A stretch of DNA of 64,000 nt. Source: CAXXOK01 sp963664595 (GTDB lineage: Bacteria; Bacillota; Clostridia; Christensenellales; Aristaeellaceae). Shown here piece after piece: positions 16,075 to 24,149 of this stretch. Location of the stretch: positions 248,001-312,000 of the forward strand of contig CAXXOK010000010.1 in the NCBI GenBank assembly GCA_963664595.2, in the 5' to 3' direction. Within the stretch, counting starts at the first letter, position 1; every line of letters begins with the position of its first letter. The notes under the pieces were generated by a model, which worked only from the letters and a program-made list of their open reading frames with translations, was not told where the DNA came from and made no database searches. The position numbers and the translations under genes are program-made.

Positions 16075-16470
16075 ATGAAGTTCAAACCGAAAGACAAGAA
16101 AACAACAAGTATAATCCTCATTGTTGCAGCAGTAGCAATCGGCATTGCATATTTTACCGGTTTTGCAAGTACGAGAACTGCAACGAGAATAGGCTATTTC
16201 GGTCACGAGGGGTGGAGCAGTTGGTCAGGCAGTTATGTCATTCTGAACGGCACTATGAAGAAAACACTCCATCCCAATGGCGAGGTATTGAATGTTGGTG
16301 TTGTAACTAAATCCGGCACGATTTCTATTGAAATCAAGGACGCTGACGGGAATGTGATTTTTGACGAGGGCAACATAGGAACGGAAACTTTCAATGTTGA
16401 TGTGTCCGGTAAAGTTTCTGTTCGGATTGAAGCTGACAATCATAAAGGAAGTTTCAGCATTGGCAGTTAA
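16075..16470 (+). CDS. Small membrane-anchored protein with predicted beta-rich domain
   Basis: A 131-residue protein: a basic N-terminus, one span (SIILIVAAVAIGIAYFTGF, about residues 11-29) and a ~95-residue extracytoplasmic part rich in beta-strand pattern (GTISIEIKDADGNVIFDEG, VSGKVSVRIEADNHKG), like small jelly-roll or PPC-type domains. The start at 16075 has AAAGGAG 11 bases upstream; a frame opened at 15919 overlaps the previous gene and is rejected. It is the third gene of the padR operon, two bases after DUF2812. I do not recognise a named family; a partner of the DUF2812 membrane protein is plausible. Confidence 0.7.
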   Translation: MKFKPKDKKTTSIILIVAAVAIGIAYFTGFASTRTATRIGYFGHEGWSSWSGSYVILNGTMKKTLHPNGEVLNVGVVTKSGTISIEIKDADGNVIFDEGNIGTETFNVDVSGKVSVRIEADNHKGSFSIGS

Positions 16471-16660
16471 AATTGTAGAAGAAAAGTGGCTGCTTTATCC
16501 CGTCTGTGGAAATAAGACTCGGATTAGAATACGCGAAGAAACGGAGTTGAAAATGTTCCCGCTGTTCTGTCCGAAGTGTAAACAAGAAACGCTTATCAAC
16601 GTAAAAGAATTGAATATGTCGATTATCAAAGAGCCAGACGCAGAGACGCAGAGCCGATAA
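16460..16660 (+). CDS. Cysteine-rich KTR domain protein
   Basis: A 66-residue small zinc-ribbon-like protein matching the conserved Cys-rich KTR family found in Tn916-like and other conjugative elements (CGNKTR, FPLFCPKCKQETLI, IIKEPDAETQSR). The likely start is a TTG at 16460 overlapping the previous gene, with GGAAG upstream. The first metal-binding pair, normally CPVC, here reads YPVC, so only three of four expected cysteines remain. Function unknown; its main value is as a marker that this stretch came from a mobile element. A terminator stem begins within its last codons. Confidence 0.75.
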   Translation: MAVKIVEEKWLLYPVCGNKTRIRIREETELKMFPLFCPKCKQETLINVKELNMSIIKEPDAETQSR

Positions 16661-16695
16661 CATGTGGAATTTCTCACAGTTATCGGCTCTTTTTA
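16650..16695 (+). terminator. Rho-independent terminator of the padR operon
   Basis: Perfect 12-bp stem AGAGCCGATAAC (16650-16661) with GTTATCGGCTCT (16679-16690), a 17-base loop and a following TTTTT. The left arm includes the stop codon of the KTR gene. Confidence 0.88.
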
Positions 16696-17215
16696 TATTT
16701 AATGCTATCCGTCTACTAGCATTTGTTAACGAATACAATAGGGCCGCTTCTTTGGCGGCAACGTAGTATAGCGCCAGATTAACGGCTGTTTTGATATTGC
16801 AAAATTCAGAGCCGTCGTATTTCTTTCTATAAGAAGAATTCGGAGGGTGTAATAGTTACACTTATTTTCTGCCCGGCGGCTTTGGGGTAGGAGGTTTTCA
16901 TGTTTCCAAAGCTGCTTTTTACTATCCATGAGGGGCCGCCACCTTATCGTGACGGCTTGGCATAGCTGATGCTTTCACCCGATTCAATTTCAGTGATTCA
17001 CAAAATAATGTAGGTAAATACTGCGGCCTTTTTTTATTGAACACCTTTCAGGGGTTTCCCTGCAAAGATGTTTATTTATGCCTTTTTTTAGCCACCATCC
17101 AACAGAATAAACCCCTATGTAACATCAGGGCCACTTGTCCTGATGTCCAGTCCCGCTGCCGTTCGCCTCCCTGTCCTTTCTGAAATTTCAAATTTTTCAG
17201 AGGGGACAGAACATC
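16696..17215. other. Non-coding stretch of mobile-element origin
   Basis: About 520 AT-richer bases without a convincing gene apart from a 21-codon candidate at 16900-16965. Placement between a KTR gene and a sigma-factor-like fragment is usual for clostridial conjugative transposons, so this looks like a relic of such an element. No integrase, relaxase or attachment site is present. Confidence 0.5.
16900..16965 (+). CDS. Candidate 21-residue leader peptide
   Basis: ATG at 16900 is preceded at 5 bases by a very strong GTAGGAGG. The short frame (MFPKLLFTIHEGPPPYRDGLA) ends with TAG. The good ribosome binding site and lack of any longer frame suggest a leader or regulatory peptide of the former mobile element. 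It may equally be chance; no family is recognised. Confidence 0.3.
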   Translation: MFPKLLFTIHEGPPPYRDGLA

Positions 17216-17380
17216 ATGGAGGTGTTTATCAAGATTGGTGGACAAGCTGTGTCTGTCGAAGTCACGGTCGCGGTCTACGAGTATCTTTACCAAGCCGAAC
17301 ACAAGGACGAGAATCTTGCCCACGAAAAGCGCCGCCATTGGGACAGGCGGGAGTTCGACGAATACATAATAGCGCGGTAA
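17216..17380 (+). pseudogene. N-terminal fragment of a conjugative-element sigma-factor-like protein
   Basis: The 54 codons MEVFIKIGGQAVSVEV...REFDEYIIA match the N-terminus of the small sigma-70-like proteins carried by clostridial conjugative transposons (pattern of KRRHWDRREFDEYII). The usual protein is about 140-180 residues; here the frame changes to aldolase sequence after about 17372 and stops at once. So only the N-terminal quarter to third remains. The break point is shared with the truncated aldolase. Confidence 0.6.
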
Positions 17381-17697
17381 CGCCTACCGAAATCTGCTCC
17401 GCCTGGGATATGGGGGCGGATATTGTGAAGCTGTTTCCGGCGGATGACGTGGGCTTCCATTACATCCAGAACATCCGGGGTCCCCTGCCGCACATTCCGC
17501 TAATGGCGACCGGCGGCGTTAATCCTGTTACCATTCCGCAGCTGCTGGACCTTGGCATTGCCGCTGTGGGAACGGGGATCACCGTGCTGCGGCCTGATCT
17601 GGTTAAGGCGCAGGACTATACCGGAATTGAAACGCTGGCCAAAATGCACGTGGATATGGTCCGCCTGCATGAAGAACGCAAGGAGAAAGCCATATGA
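17372..17697 (+). pseudogene. 3' part of a KDPG/KDPGal aldolase gene, 5' part lost
   Basis: The last ~107 residues of a 2-keto-3-deoxy-6-phospho(galacto/gluco)nate aldolase: AVTPTEICSAWDMGADIVKLFPADDVG, then GPLPHIPLMATGGV and the C-terminal GTGITV. The Schiff-base Lys in VKLFPA is kept, but about 100 N-terminal residues, including the catalytic Glu region, are missing and replaced by the mobile-element sequence ending at ~17371. A half TIM barrel should not fold. The ATGA overlap with the galactonate dehydratase gene shows that this was once the first step of a dgoA-dgoD-like operon. A chimeric frame open from 17143 has no sensible protein. Confidence 0.85.
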
Positions 17698-18890
17698 AAA
17701 TCACCGATGTAAAAGCAATGACGATGGACGCGTTCCGCACCAACTGGACCTTTGTAAAGGTGGAAACGGACGAGGGCCTGTACGGATGGGGGGAAGCCAG
17801 CCTGGGCACCCGTGAAAAGGCGCTGGAAGGCTGCGTGGAGGATTTGAAGAGGATGGTCGTGGGGCGAAACCCTATCGATATTGAGAAGATGCTTTTTGAG
17901 GTGTACCGGGATTCCTACTGGAAGGGCGGCCCCGTGTTTCTGTCCGCGCTGAGCGGCATCGAAATCGCTCTGTGGGACATCGTGGGCAAGTTTTACAACA
18001 CTCCGGTGTGCAACCTGCTGGGCGGCCGGGTGCGCGACCGGGTACCGATGTACGCCAACGCCTGGTTTACAGGCGCGCGCACCCCGCAGGATTTTGCCGA
18101 TAAGGCGAAGCAGACGGTTGCCATGGGCATCAAGGCGTTGAAATGGGATCCCTTTGGCAAAGCCCATATGGTGATGACGTTGGAGGAGATGGAGCAGGCG
18201 GTGGCCTGCGTGGGCGCGGTGCGCGATGCCGTAGGCCCGCATGTGCAGCTGCTGATCGAGTGCCACGGGCGGTTCAACCCCTATACGGCGATTGAGATCA
18301 GCCGTCAGCTGGCGCCCTTCCATCCCATGCTGATGGAGGAACCCGTGCAGCCGGACAATCTGGATTCCCTCGCGCACGTGCATGCGCGGGCCCAGGTACC
18401 CATTGCTGCCGGTGAGCGTATCTACGGCAAATACATGTTCCGGGAGGCGCTTTATAAAAATGCGCTGGATATTGCCCAACCGGATATCTTCCATACCGGC
18501 GGTATTCTGGAAAGCAAGAAGATCGCCGCGATGTGCGAGGCGGATCACATTCCGGTTTCGTTCCACAATCCGTCTGGGCCCATTTCCAACGCGGCCATCC
18601 TGCAGTTGGCGGCGTGCGTGCCGAATTTCCTGATCCATGAGATCATGATTACAGACGGCTCGTTCCGGTCCGCGATCACGGATGAGGAAGTGGTTTTTGA
18701 AAACGGCGATATCCTGATCCCCGCCAAACCCGGGCTGGGCATTGAGGTAAACGAGGAAGCGCTGCAGGCCCGTCCGTACGTGCCCCGGAACCTGCGCCAC
18801 TATACCGGTACCCTGACCGATATCCGGCCCAAGGATGATACCGTGTACTATTTCAAGGGACTTCAAGCGCCGGATGAGCCTGGCAAATAG
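17694..18890 (+). CDS. dgoD: D-galactonate dehydratase-like enolase-superfamily enzyme
   Basis: A 398-residue mandelate racemase/muconate lactonizing enzyme-type dehydratase, closest by motif to galactonate dehydratase, which converts D-galactonate to 2-keto-3-deoxygalactonate in the De Ley-Doudoroff pathway. Visible: the N-terminal cap WTFVKVETDEGLYGWGEAS, then KALKWDPFG, metal-ligand segments LLIECHGRF, LMEEPVQP and AAGERIYGK, the region QPDIFHTGG, and the C-terminal VSFHNPSGPIS. Its ATG overlaps the stop of the truncated aldolase gene. It appears intact but has lost its promoter and partner aldolase to the insertion, so expression is doubtful. Sugar specificity within the family cannot be fixed from sequence alone. 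Confidence 0.85.
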   Translation: MKITDVKAMTMDAFRTNWTFVKVETDEGLYGWGEASLGTREKALEGCVEDLKRMVVGRNPIDIEKMLFEVYRDSYWKGGPVFLSALSGIEIALWDIVGKFYNTPVCNLLGGRVRDRVPMYANAWFTGARTPQDFADKAKQTVAMGIKALKWDPFGKAHMVMTLEEMEQAVACVGAVRDAVGPHVQLLIECHGRFNPYTAIEISRQLAPFHPMLMEEPVQPDNLDSLAHVHARAQVPIAAGERIYGKYMFREALYKNALDIAQPDIFHTGGILESKKIAAMCEADHIPVSFHNPSGPISNAAILQLAACVPNFLIHEIMITDGSFRSAITDEEVVFENGDILIPAKPGLGIEVNEEALQARPYVPRNLRHYTGTLTDIRPKDDTVYYFKGLQAPDEPGK

Positions 18891-18952
18891 GCGGATTTGC
18901 AGAAATTACTGAAAAGCAAGCGCGAAACGCAATCGCCATATACGCAAAGCAG

Positions 18953-18977
18953 AGCGCCCGTGCCGTGGCACGGGTGC
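18953..18977. terminator. Hairpin between convergent genes
   Basis: GCGCCCGTGCC-GT-GGCACGGGTGC forms a tight GC-rich stem 63 bases after dgoD and 43 bases before the end of the minus-strand kinase gene. T-runs on either side are weak. It probably serves as a bidirectional terminator. Confidence 0.6.
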
Positions 18978-19019
18978 TTCTTTGCCATATCGTATTTTTT
19001 ATGCCTCCTGTGGGAAAAG

Positions 19020-20789
19020 CTATGATTTCACGGATTTCGGCGGCTCATCCGGCAAAGGGGTATCGCATTTGAGCGGGATTCCGATCAGGATACAGGTGCC
19101 CACATTGGGGGAGGTTTCGATCTCGAAGCGGTAATTCTCACCGTATTGCAGGCGTAAACGCCTTATAACGCCGCCGATGCCGAAGCCCAGATGCTCGCCG
19201 CTGACAATTGAATCGGCCTTGATGATTTCAATCCGCCGGAGGGTTTCCTCATCGATCCCGCAGCCGTTGTCCGTGATGCGGAGGATCAGCCAGTCTGCTT
19301 CCCGGCTGACCCGCGATTGCAGGATAAATTCCCGGTTATCCTCACAGTTGGTCGCGTGCAGAAAAGCGTTTTCTACCAGCGGTTGGAGCATCATGCTGAG
19401 AATGGATTCGTTTTCAAGCGCCTCCGGGCATTCCTCCGTATAAACCAGCGGAAGCGCCGAGATCAGCCGGTAAATTTGCACATAATCGCTTACGTTGCCA
19501 AGCTCATCCCGTACGGTGACAAAACGGCTGTCGTTATTGTGAATATTATTCTTTAAATACTGACTGGTTTTGATGCACAGCGCTTCCATTTTTTCGGAAT
19601 CGTTCATCAGCGAAAACGAGGAGATGGAGGAGATCACGTTGCTGATGAAATGGGGGCTGATCTGCGACTGAATGAAGCGGTATTTCAACTCCAGCAATTC
19701 ATAGCGCGCCTGCTCCCGGCGGGAGATTTCGTCCAGATTTTCGCGGTGGATGCGGTCGATATGGTTGAGCAGCCAGTTAAACTTTCCGGCCAGCTCGGCA
19801 ATCTCGTCGTGGCCGCTCACCGTAAGCCGTTGATCCATCGATCCGTCGTGGATGGTTTTGATTGAATCCGTAAGCGAGCGGATGCCCTTAGTCAGGCTCC
19901 GGGAAAAGTTCAGGGCCAATAACGCGGCCAGAATAACAAGCGCCACATAGGTAATCAGGGAAATCCTCAGGATATCGTAGTAGGTTTCCATCAGCCTCTG
20001 GTGCGGAATGACGTATAGAATGCCCCAGTCGCCCCGGTCGGTCGCGTCGCGGTAAAAGGCCAGGCGCTGCCCGCTGCCGCGGTACTCCAGCCAGTCGCCC
20101 TGCGCGTTGTTGGATTGGCCGATCAGCAGGCTGATATCATAGGCTTCGATCATCGCTTTCCCGGCGAGCAGGGGAACCTCGTTCCGGTACAAAATGCAGG
20201 CGCCGCCGCCGTGGCTGATATCCATGCCGACCAGCGAAAGCAGGTGCTCCACGTTCAGCTTCCCCACGATATACCCCTGCTTGATATAGGGCGCAAGTGT
20301 ATAGATGGAGCGGTACAGATAGACCGCGCCGTCGTCCGCCATAAGCCAGTAGATATCGTTTTCAATCCCGGCCAGTGATTCCGAATAAAGCTGCCGGTAG
20401 TGCACACGCTCGTCATCCTGCACCGAATCGGAAAAGTAAAACACGCCGTCATGATCTACAATGAAGGCGTCTTCCACGCTGTTGGTGCTGTTGGTGATGA
20501 AATTCTTCAGCTTTAATTTCAGCTGAACCCGTTTGTTCAGCTCGGATTTTTCAAGCGACAGGATATTGGCAATGCCTTCGGTTTTGCAGGCATCAAAAAA
20601 GTAGTATTCGAGATCATCCGAAACCAGGGTAAAGCTCAGCAGGTTTTGCTCGGTCAGCTTACTGCTGAGGGAGGTTTTCTCCTGGTATATCTCCTGGTAC
20701 ACGGACCGCAGAATGGTGATCCCGTTGGTTAATATGAGGATCAGGGACATCCCCATCATCGCCAGCATCAGCTTGGATTTGATCTTCAA
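19020..20789 (-). CDS. YesM-type sensor histidine kinase
   Basis: A 589-residue membrane kinase. Span 1 at about 8-28, an extracytoplasmic Cache-like sensor of ~250 residues, span 2 at about 277-299, a HAMP domain, phospho-acceptor His380 in SPHFISN, N-box MLQPLVENAFLH, TDNGCG and GFGIGG. It should phosphorylate the response regulator encoded 12 bases upstream (20802-21575). Both are the last genes of the long ETF/LarA operon, so this pair may sense the external substrate and control that operon. The overall plan matches the kinase part of the fusion at 12185-14917, with the acceptor His at the same residue number. Confidence 0.9.
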   Translation of the reverse strand: MKIKSKLMLAMMGMSLILILTNGITILRSVYQEIYQEKTSLSSKLTEQNLLSFTLVSDDLEYYFFDACKTEGIANILSLEKSELNKRVQLKLKLKNFITNSTNSVEDAFIVDHDGVFYFSDSVQDDERVHYRQLYSESLAGIENDIYWLMADDGAVYLYRSIYTLAPYIKQGYIVGKLNVEHLLSLVGMDISHGGGACILYRNEVPLLAGKAMIEAYDISLLIGQSNNAQGDWLEYRGSGQRLAFYRDATDRGDWGILYVIPHQRLMETYYDILRISLITYVALVILAALLALNFSRSLTKGIRSLTDSIKTIHDGSMDQRLTVSGHDEIAELAGKFNWLLNHIDRIHRENLDEISRREQARYELLELKYRFIQSQISPHFISNVISSISSFSLMNDSEKMEALCIKTSQYLKNNIHNNDSRFVTVRDELGNVSDYVQIYRLISALPLVYTEECPEALENESILSMMLQPLVENAFLHATNCEDNREFILQSRVSREADWLILRITDNGCGIDEETLRRIEIIKADSIVSGEHLGFGIGGVIRRLRLQYGENYRFEIETSPNVGTCILIGIPLKCDTPLPDEPPKSVKS

Positions 20790-20801
20790 ATGACCACTCC
20801 C

Positions 20802-21575
20802 TCAGGGATTCTCCGCTTCGTGCACCTTGCGGTAATAGTCGGTGGGAGAAATCCCCTCCTCCTTACTGAATACTTTATAGAAGCTCAGATATCCTTTATA
20901 TCCGACCATTTCCGCGATTTCCGCCACGCGGTATTCCTTGTTTTCCAGCAGCTTTCTGGCTTTTTCCATCCGCATCCGCGTCAGGCACTCGGTATAGCGC
21001 CGTCCGGTTTTCTGTTTAATGAGCCGCCCCAAATAGGTGGTATTGAGATCAAAATGATTGGCGATGGCTTCCAGTGTAAGCCCATCCGCCAGGTGTAGCT
21101 GTATGTATTCCAGCGCGCGGTCGATCACATCCCCGGCCTCGGCGGGTTCCACCGCCGCACCGTCCGCGGAGGCTGCGGCCAGCTTCTCCGCCAGACGGTT
21201 TTGGCTGATCTCGGACACGGCCTTCTGAATGGTTTTCAGAAGGCTGGCCTGAGAAAACGGCTTGATCAGATAATCGAAGGCTTGCAGCTTGATGGCCCGG
21301 TACGCGTAATCAAACTCGTCGTAGGCGGTGATGAAGATGACCCGGCTTGACGGAATCAGGGCCCGCGTCAGATCGATCACTTCCAGGCCGTCCAGGCGGG
21401 GCATTTTGATATCGGTGATGATCAGATCGGGCAGGTATTGGGTGATCGCTTTTTTGCCTTCCATGCCGTTATAGGCCAGGGCAACCACCTCGCAGCCCAG
21501 CTTTTCCCATGGGATCGTTTTAAAAATACGATCCGTCATCGGCTTGTTGTCGTCGATAATGACAACGGATATCAA
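20802..21575 (-). CDS. YesN-type response regulator with AraC output domain
   Basis: A 257-residue two-domain regulator: receiver with phospho-acceptor Asp55 (LIITDIKMPRLDG), acidic pocket DD at 8-9 and Lys in the LIKPFSQ loop, then a C-terminal AraC-type DNA-binding domain (LEAIANHFDLNTTYLGRLIKQKTG). The start is a TTG at 21575, with GGGAGGTG five bases upstream. It lies 49 bases after the IolB-like gene and 12 bases before its kinase. Confidence 0.9.
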   Translation of the reverse strand: MISVVIIDDNKPMTDRIFKTIPWEKLGCEVVALAYNGMEGKKAITQYLPDLIITDIKMPRLDGLEVIDLTRALIPSSRVIFITAYDEFDYAYRAIKLQAFDYLIKPFSQASLLKTIQKAVSEISQNRLAEKLAAASADGAAVEPAEAGDVIDRALEYIQLHLADGLTLEAIANHFDLNTTYLGRLIKQKTGRRYTECLTRMRMEKARKLLENKEYRVAEIAEMVGYKGYLSFYKVFSKEEGISPTDYYRKVHEAENP

Positions 21576-21624
21576 AGAAACACCTCCCGGCGAAGGCCTG
21601 TTATCAGGCGGATGCAGCGCTGTG

Positions 21625-22440
21625 TCAGAGTTTTTTGATCATGTTCTCCACCGCGCCGACCCAGGCGTGATCAGGATCGCTGCTGCGGTAGAAGCCCTGA
21701 TGGTCGCCGGCCATCAGCCACAGGAAATAGGTATTGTAACCGGGTGCGCCCACCGTGGTGTGATAGCCGCGGGGGAACTCCACCAGCTCGTCGTTCTTCA
21801 CCCGGTAGGTTTCGTCAATTTCGCCGTCGGAGGTATACAGGCACTGGATGCCGAAGCCCTGTTTAGGATCGAACAGGAAATAATAAATCTCTTCCAGCAC
21901 GCCCTCGGAGGGCATGGTATCCACATCGTGCTTATGCGGCGGGAACCCCGCCCAGTTGCCGGGGGTGATGTAGGCTTCGCCGATGGTCAGCTTTTTGGCG
22001 TTGGTGGTGCCGTCCACAATAAAGCTGGTATCGCGCTCCCAGGGCTTTACGCCCAGGCGCATCACGCGCACGGCATCCTGATGGATGACCTGCGGCTGGC
22101 TGTCCTCATCTACCGGGGTGCCGCAGACGGCAATCTTGATATTCCAGGGGCTGTGGATTTGCACTTTGCAGTTGCGGGGCGCGTAAAAGCATTCCGCTTT
22201 GGGATTTTCAAACACAGAGCGGCGTACGCCGACCATGCCGTAGTCCTTGCCGTTGGCGGTAAAGCTTGCCTTGCCTCCCAGGATGATGAAGGCGACCTCC
22301 CGGTCCCTGGTTTCAAAGATATAGTCCTGGCCGTTGGTCAGCTCCAGAATGCCGAATTCGAGGTCCTTAAGCGAACATTTGCCGATTTCGCAAAGCGGCG
22401 TATATCCGTTTTGGGTTGTGTACGTTTTTTTGTAATTCAT
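21625..22440 (-). CDS. 5-deoxy-glucuronate isomerase (IolB) family protein
   Basis: A 271-residue bicupin of the IolB family. In inositol catabolism IolB converts 5-deoxy-glucuronate to 2-deoxy-5-keto-gluconate. Metal-site candidates are in FPPHKHD, LEEIYYFLF and GYHTTVGAPGYNTYFLWLMAG, with spacing as in IolB. The ATG overlaps the etfA stop by four bases. No other iol gene is in the window, and the gene follows an ETF pair. It may isomerise a related uronate, or complete a pathway whose other genes lie elsewhere. The family is firm; the reaction here is uncertain. Confidence 0.85.
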   Translation of the reverse strand: MNYKKTYTTQNGYTPLCEIGKCSLKDLEFGILELTNGQDYIFETRDREVAFIILGGKASFTANGKDYGMVGVRRSVFENPKAECFYAPRNCKVQIHSPWNIKIAVCGTPVDEDSQPQVIHQDAVRVMRLGVKPWERDTSFIVDGTTNAKKLTIGEAYITPGNWAGFPPHKHDVDTMPSEGVLEEIYYFLFDPKQGFGIQCLYTSDGEIDETYRVKNDELVEFPRGYHTTVGAPGYNTYFLWLMAGDHQGFYRSSDPDHAWVGAVENMIKKL

Positions 22441-23381
22441 GAATGGTGCTTCCTTTCCATGAGATATTGTATCATACTGTCGGCTGTTTGTTCCCAGTCG
22501 GCAACGATGCCGTAATCCGCGCAGTCAAAGATGGGGGCTGTCCGGTCCGGGTTGACCGCTACCACCGTGCCTGCGCCGTTCATCCCTACGATATGCTGCA
22601 CAAGTCCGCTCACGCCGAAAGCCAAATATAGCCTCGGGCGAACCGTGATCCCTGTTTGCCCCACCTGATGGGCGTAGGGAATCCAGCCCGCGTCCACCAC
22701 GCTGCGGGTGGCGCCCACCGCGCCGTGCAGCAGCTTTGCCAGCGTAAAGAGCTTCTCAAATCCTTTTTTGCCGCCGATCCCTTTGCCGCCGGTAACCACT
22801 GTCTGCGCCTGCTGCAGCGCCACGCCGTCGTCAACGGGGGTGAACGCGGCGCGTTCCAGAAGCGCCCGTACAGGGGCAAGCCGGAGCGCGGATTCTTTGG
22901 GCGGGGCGGCCGGGCGCAGCCCCTCAGGCGCGGGAAACACGCCGGGACGGATGCTGGCCATTTGCGGTCTTTTCTCGCGGCACAGGATTTCCGCCGTCAG
23001 GTTGCCGCCGAATGCGGTGCGGGTTTGCTTCAGCAGGCCATCCTGTGTCAGGGAAAGCCCTGTACAGTCGGCGGTTAAGCCGGTATCCAGCTTCGCTGCC
23101 GACCATGCAGAGAGAAACCGTCCCCGTATGGTGGCTGAAAAAAGAACCGCATCCGGCGCCAGCTGCCCAATCGCGTCAGCGATACGGCTTCCTTGCGCGC
23201 AATCGTCCTCACAGGGACCGATCAAAATGGTTTCATCGGCGCCCCAGGAGGCGAAACGGTGCGTATCCGAACCATCTTCATACAGCGCAATCACGCTGCC
23301 GTCCGGTGACAGGGAACGTGCCTTGGCCAGCAGTTCTCCCGCCGCCAGTCCCTGATGTTCACAAAAGACAACGATTTTCAT
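22437..23381 (-). CDS. etfA: Electron transfer flavoprotein alpha subunit (second ETF)
   Basis: A 314-residue EtfA/FixB. The C-terminal FAD-binding half is clear: VTGGKGIGGKKG, VDAGWIPYAHQVGQTGITVRPRLYLAFGVSG and VAVNPDRTAPIFDCADYGIV. No ferredoxin extension is present, unlike the other EtfA of this operon. The start at 23381 (MKIVVFCEHQG) has AAAGGGG upstream; an open frame back to 23612 lies over etfB. It overlaps etfB by four bases and IolB by four bases. With its EtfB it should pass electrons to or from one of the operon's FAD dehydrogenases. Confidence 0.92.
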   Translation of the reverse strand: MKIVVFCEHQGLAAGELLAKARSLSPDGSVIALYEDGSDTHRFASWGADETILIGPCEDDCAQGSRIADAIGQLAPDAVLFSATIRGRFLSAWSAAKLDTGLTADCTGLSLTQDGLLKQTRTAFGGNLTAEILCREKRPQMASIRPGVFPAPEGLRPAAPPKESALRLAPVRALLERAAFTPVDDGVALQQAQTVVTGGKGIGGKKGFEKLFTLAKLLHGAVGATRSVVDAGWIPYAHQVGQTGITVRPRLYLAFGVSGLVQHIVGMNGAGTVVAVNPDRTAPIFDCADYGIVADWEQTADSMIQYLMERKHHS

Positions 23382-24139
23382 GGCAATAGCCCCTTTCCGC
23401 CAAGCGCCGCCATCACATCCGTGAGCGGCAGCTTTTGGCAGGGGCGGAGCCCCAGGGGATTGGGGCTTACGTGTACAACCCGCGTAGGCGAGGCGGCAAT
23501 CCCGCATTTGTCCACGCCGATATCCGCGGGGGAAAGGCGGCGGATTTCCGCCTTGGCAGCCGCGCGCAGGCCGGTTATGGAGGGCAGACGCAGCCGGTAG
23601 CTCCATTCGCAAAATGTGACAAGGGCAGGCAGCGCCGCCTTCCAGGCGGTGATCCCATCCTCGGTCAGCTGATCGATTTGCAGGGTGTTCTTCTCAAACT
23701 GTACCCCGGTGGCGTTGGGTACGCAGGGGATGTTCAGCATGGAGGCGATCATGGGGCCGACCTGCCCGGTTTCGCCATCCGAGGCGCGCCTGCCGCAGAG
23801 GATGAGGTCAAACCCGCCCAGCGTGCGGGCCGCCGCGGCAAGGCACCGGGCCGTGATCAGCGTATCGGCTCCGGCAAAGGCAGGGGAGGTGAGCAGCACA
23901 GCCTGGTCCGCGCCGCGTGAAACGGCTTCCCGCAGGGTGGTCTCGGCGCGCTCCGGGCCCATGGACAGCACCGTAACTGTGCCGCCGTTTGCATCCCGCA
24001 GGGAAAGGCCAAGCTCCAACGCGCTTTCATCAGCTAGGTTCATGACCTGCGCCACAAAGCTTCTCTCCAGCGTATAGTCGCCGGAAAGCTTGACATCCAT
24101 CGTGTCCGGTACCTGCTTTACGCAAACCAGGATCTTCAT
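23378..24139 (-). CDS. etfB: Electron transfer flavoprotein beta subunit (second ETF)
   Basis: A 253-residue EtfB/FixA: MKILVCVKQVPDT at the N-terminus, nucleotide-site segments VLSMGPERAE and LCGRRASDGETGQVGP, and the C-terminal recognition-loop region. The AMP or second-FAD site motif looks like that of bifurcating-type EtfB, but sequence alone does not decide this. It starts 10 bases after the FGGY kinase gene, with AGGGAG upstream. It differs clearly from the EtfB at 29494-30273, so the operon carries two distinct ETFs rather than a recent duplication. Confidence 0.92.
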   Translation of the reverse strand: MKILVCVKQVPDTMDVKLSGDYTLERSFVAQVMNLADESALELGLSLRDANGGTVTVLSMGPERAETTLREAVSRGADQAVLLTSPAFAGADTLITARCLAAAARTLGGFDLILCGRRASDGETGQVGPMIASMLNIPCVPNATGVQFEKNTLQIDQLTEDGITAWKAALPALVTFCEWSYRLRLPSITGLRAAAKAEIRRLSPADIGVDKCGIAASPTRVVHVSPNPLGLRPCQKLPLTDVMAALGGKGLLP

Positions 24140-24149
24140 GCGCGCTCCC

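Noticed and set aside
17143..17371. Chimeric frame joining mobile-element sequence to the aldolase remnant
   Set aside because: The N-terminal part is out of frame with the sigma-like fragment and has no protein likeness; the aldolase half alone is the real trace.
17616..18866. 416-codon minus-strand frame opposite dgoD
   Set aside because: Complementary to an intact dehydratase gene with clear motifs; no ribosome binding site.
18891..19019. Possible small RNA or tRNA between dgoD and the kinase gene
   Set aside because: Only a simple terminator-like stem is present; no cloverleaf or conserved tRNA bases were seen here or elsewhere in the window.
23382..23612. N-terminal extension of the second EtfA
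   Set aside because: The extra 77 codons overlap etfB in another frame and have no homology; the start at 23381 has a good ribosome binding site.
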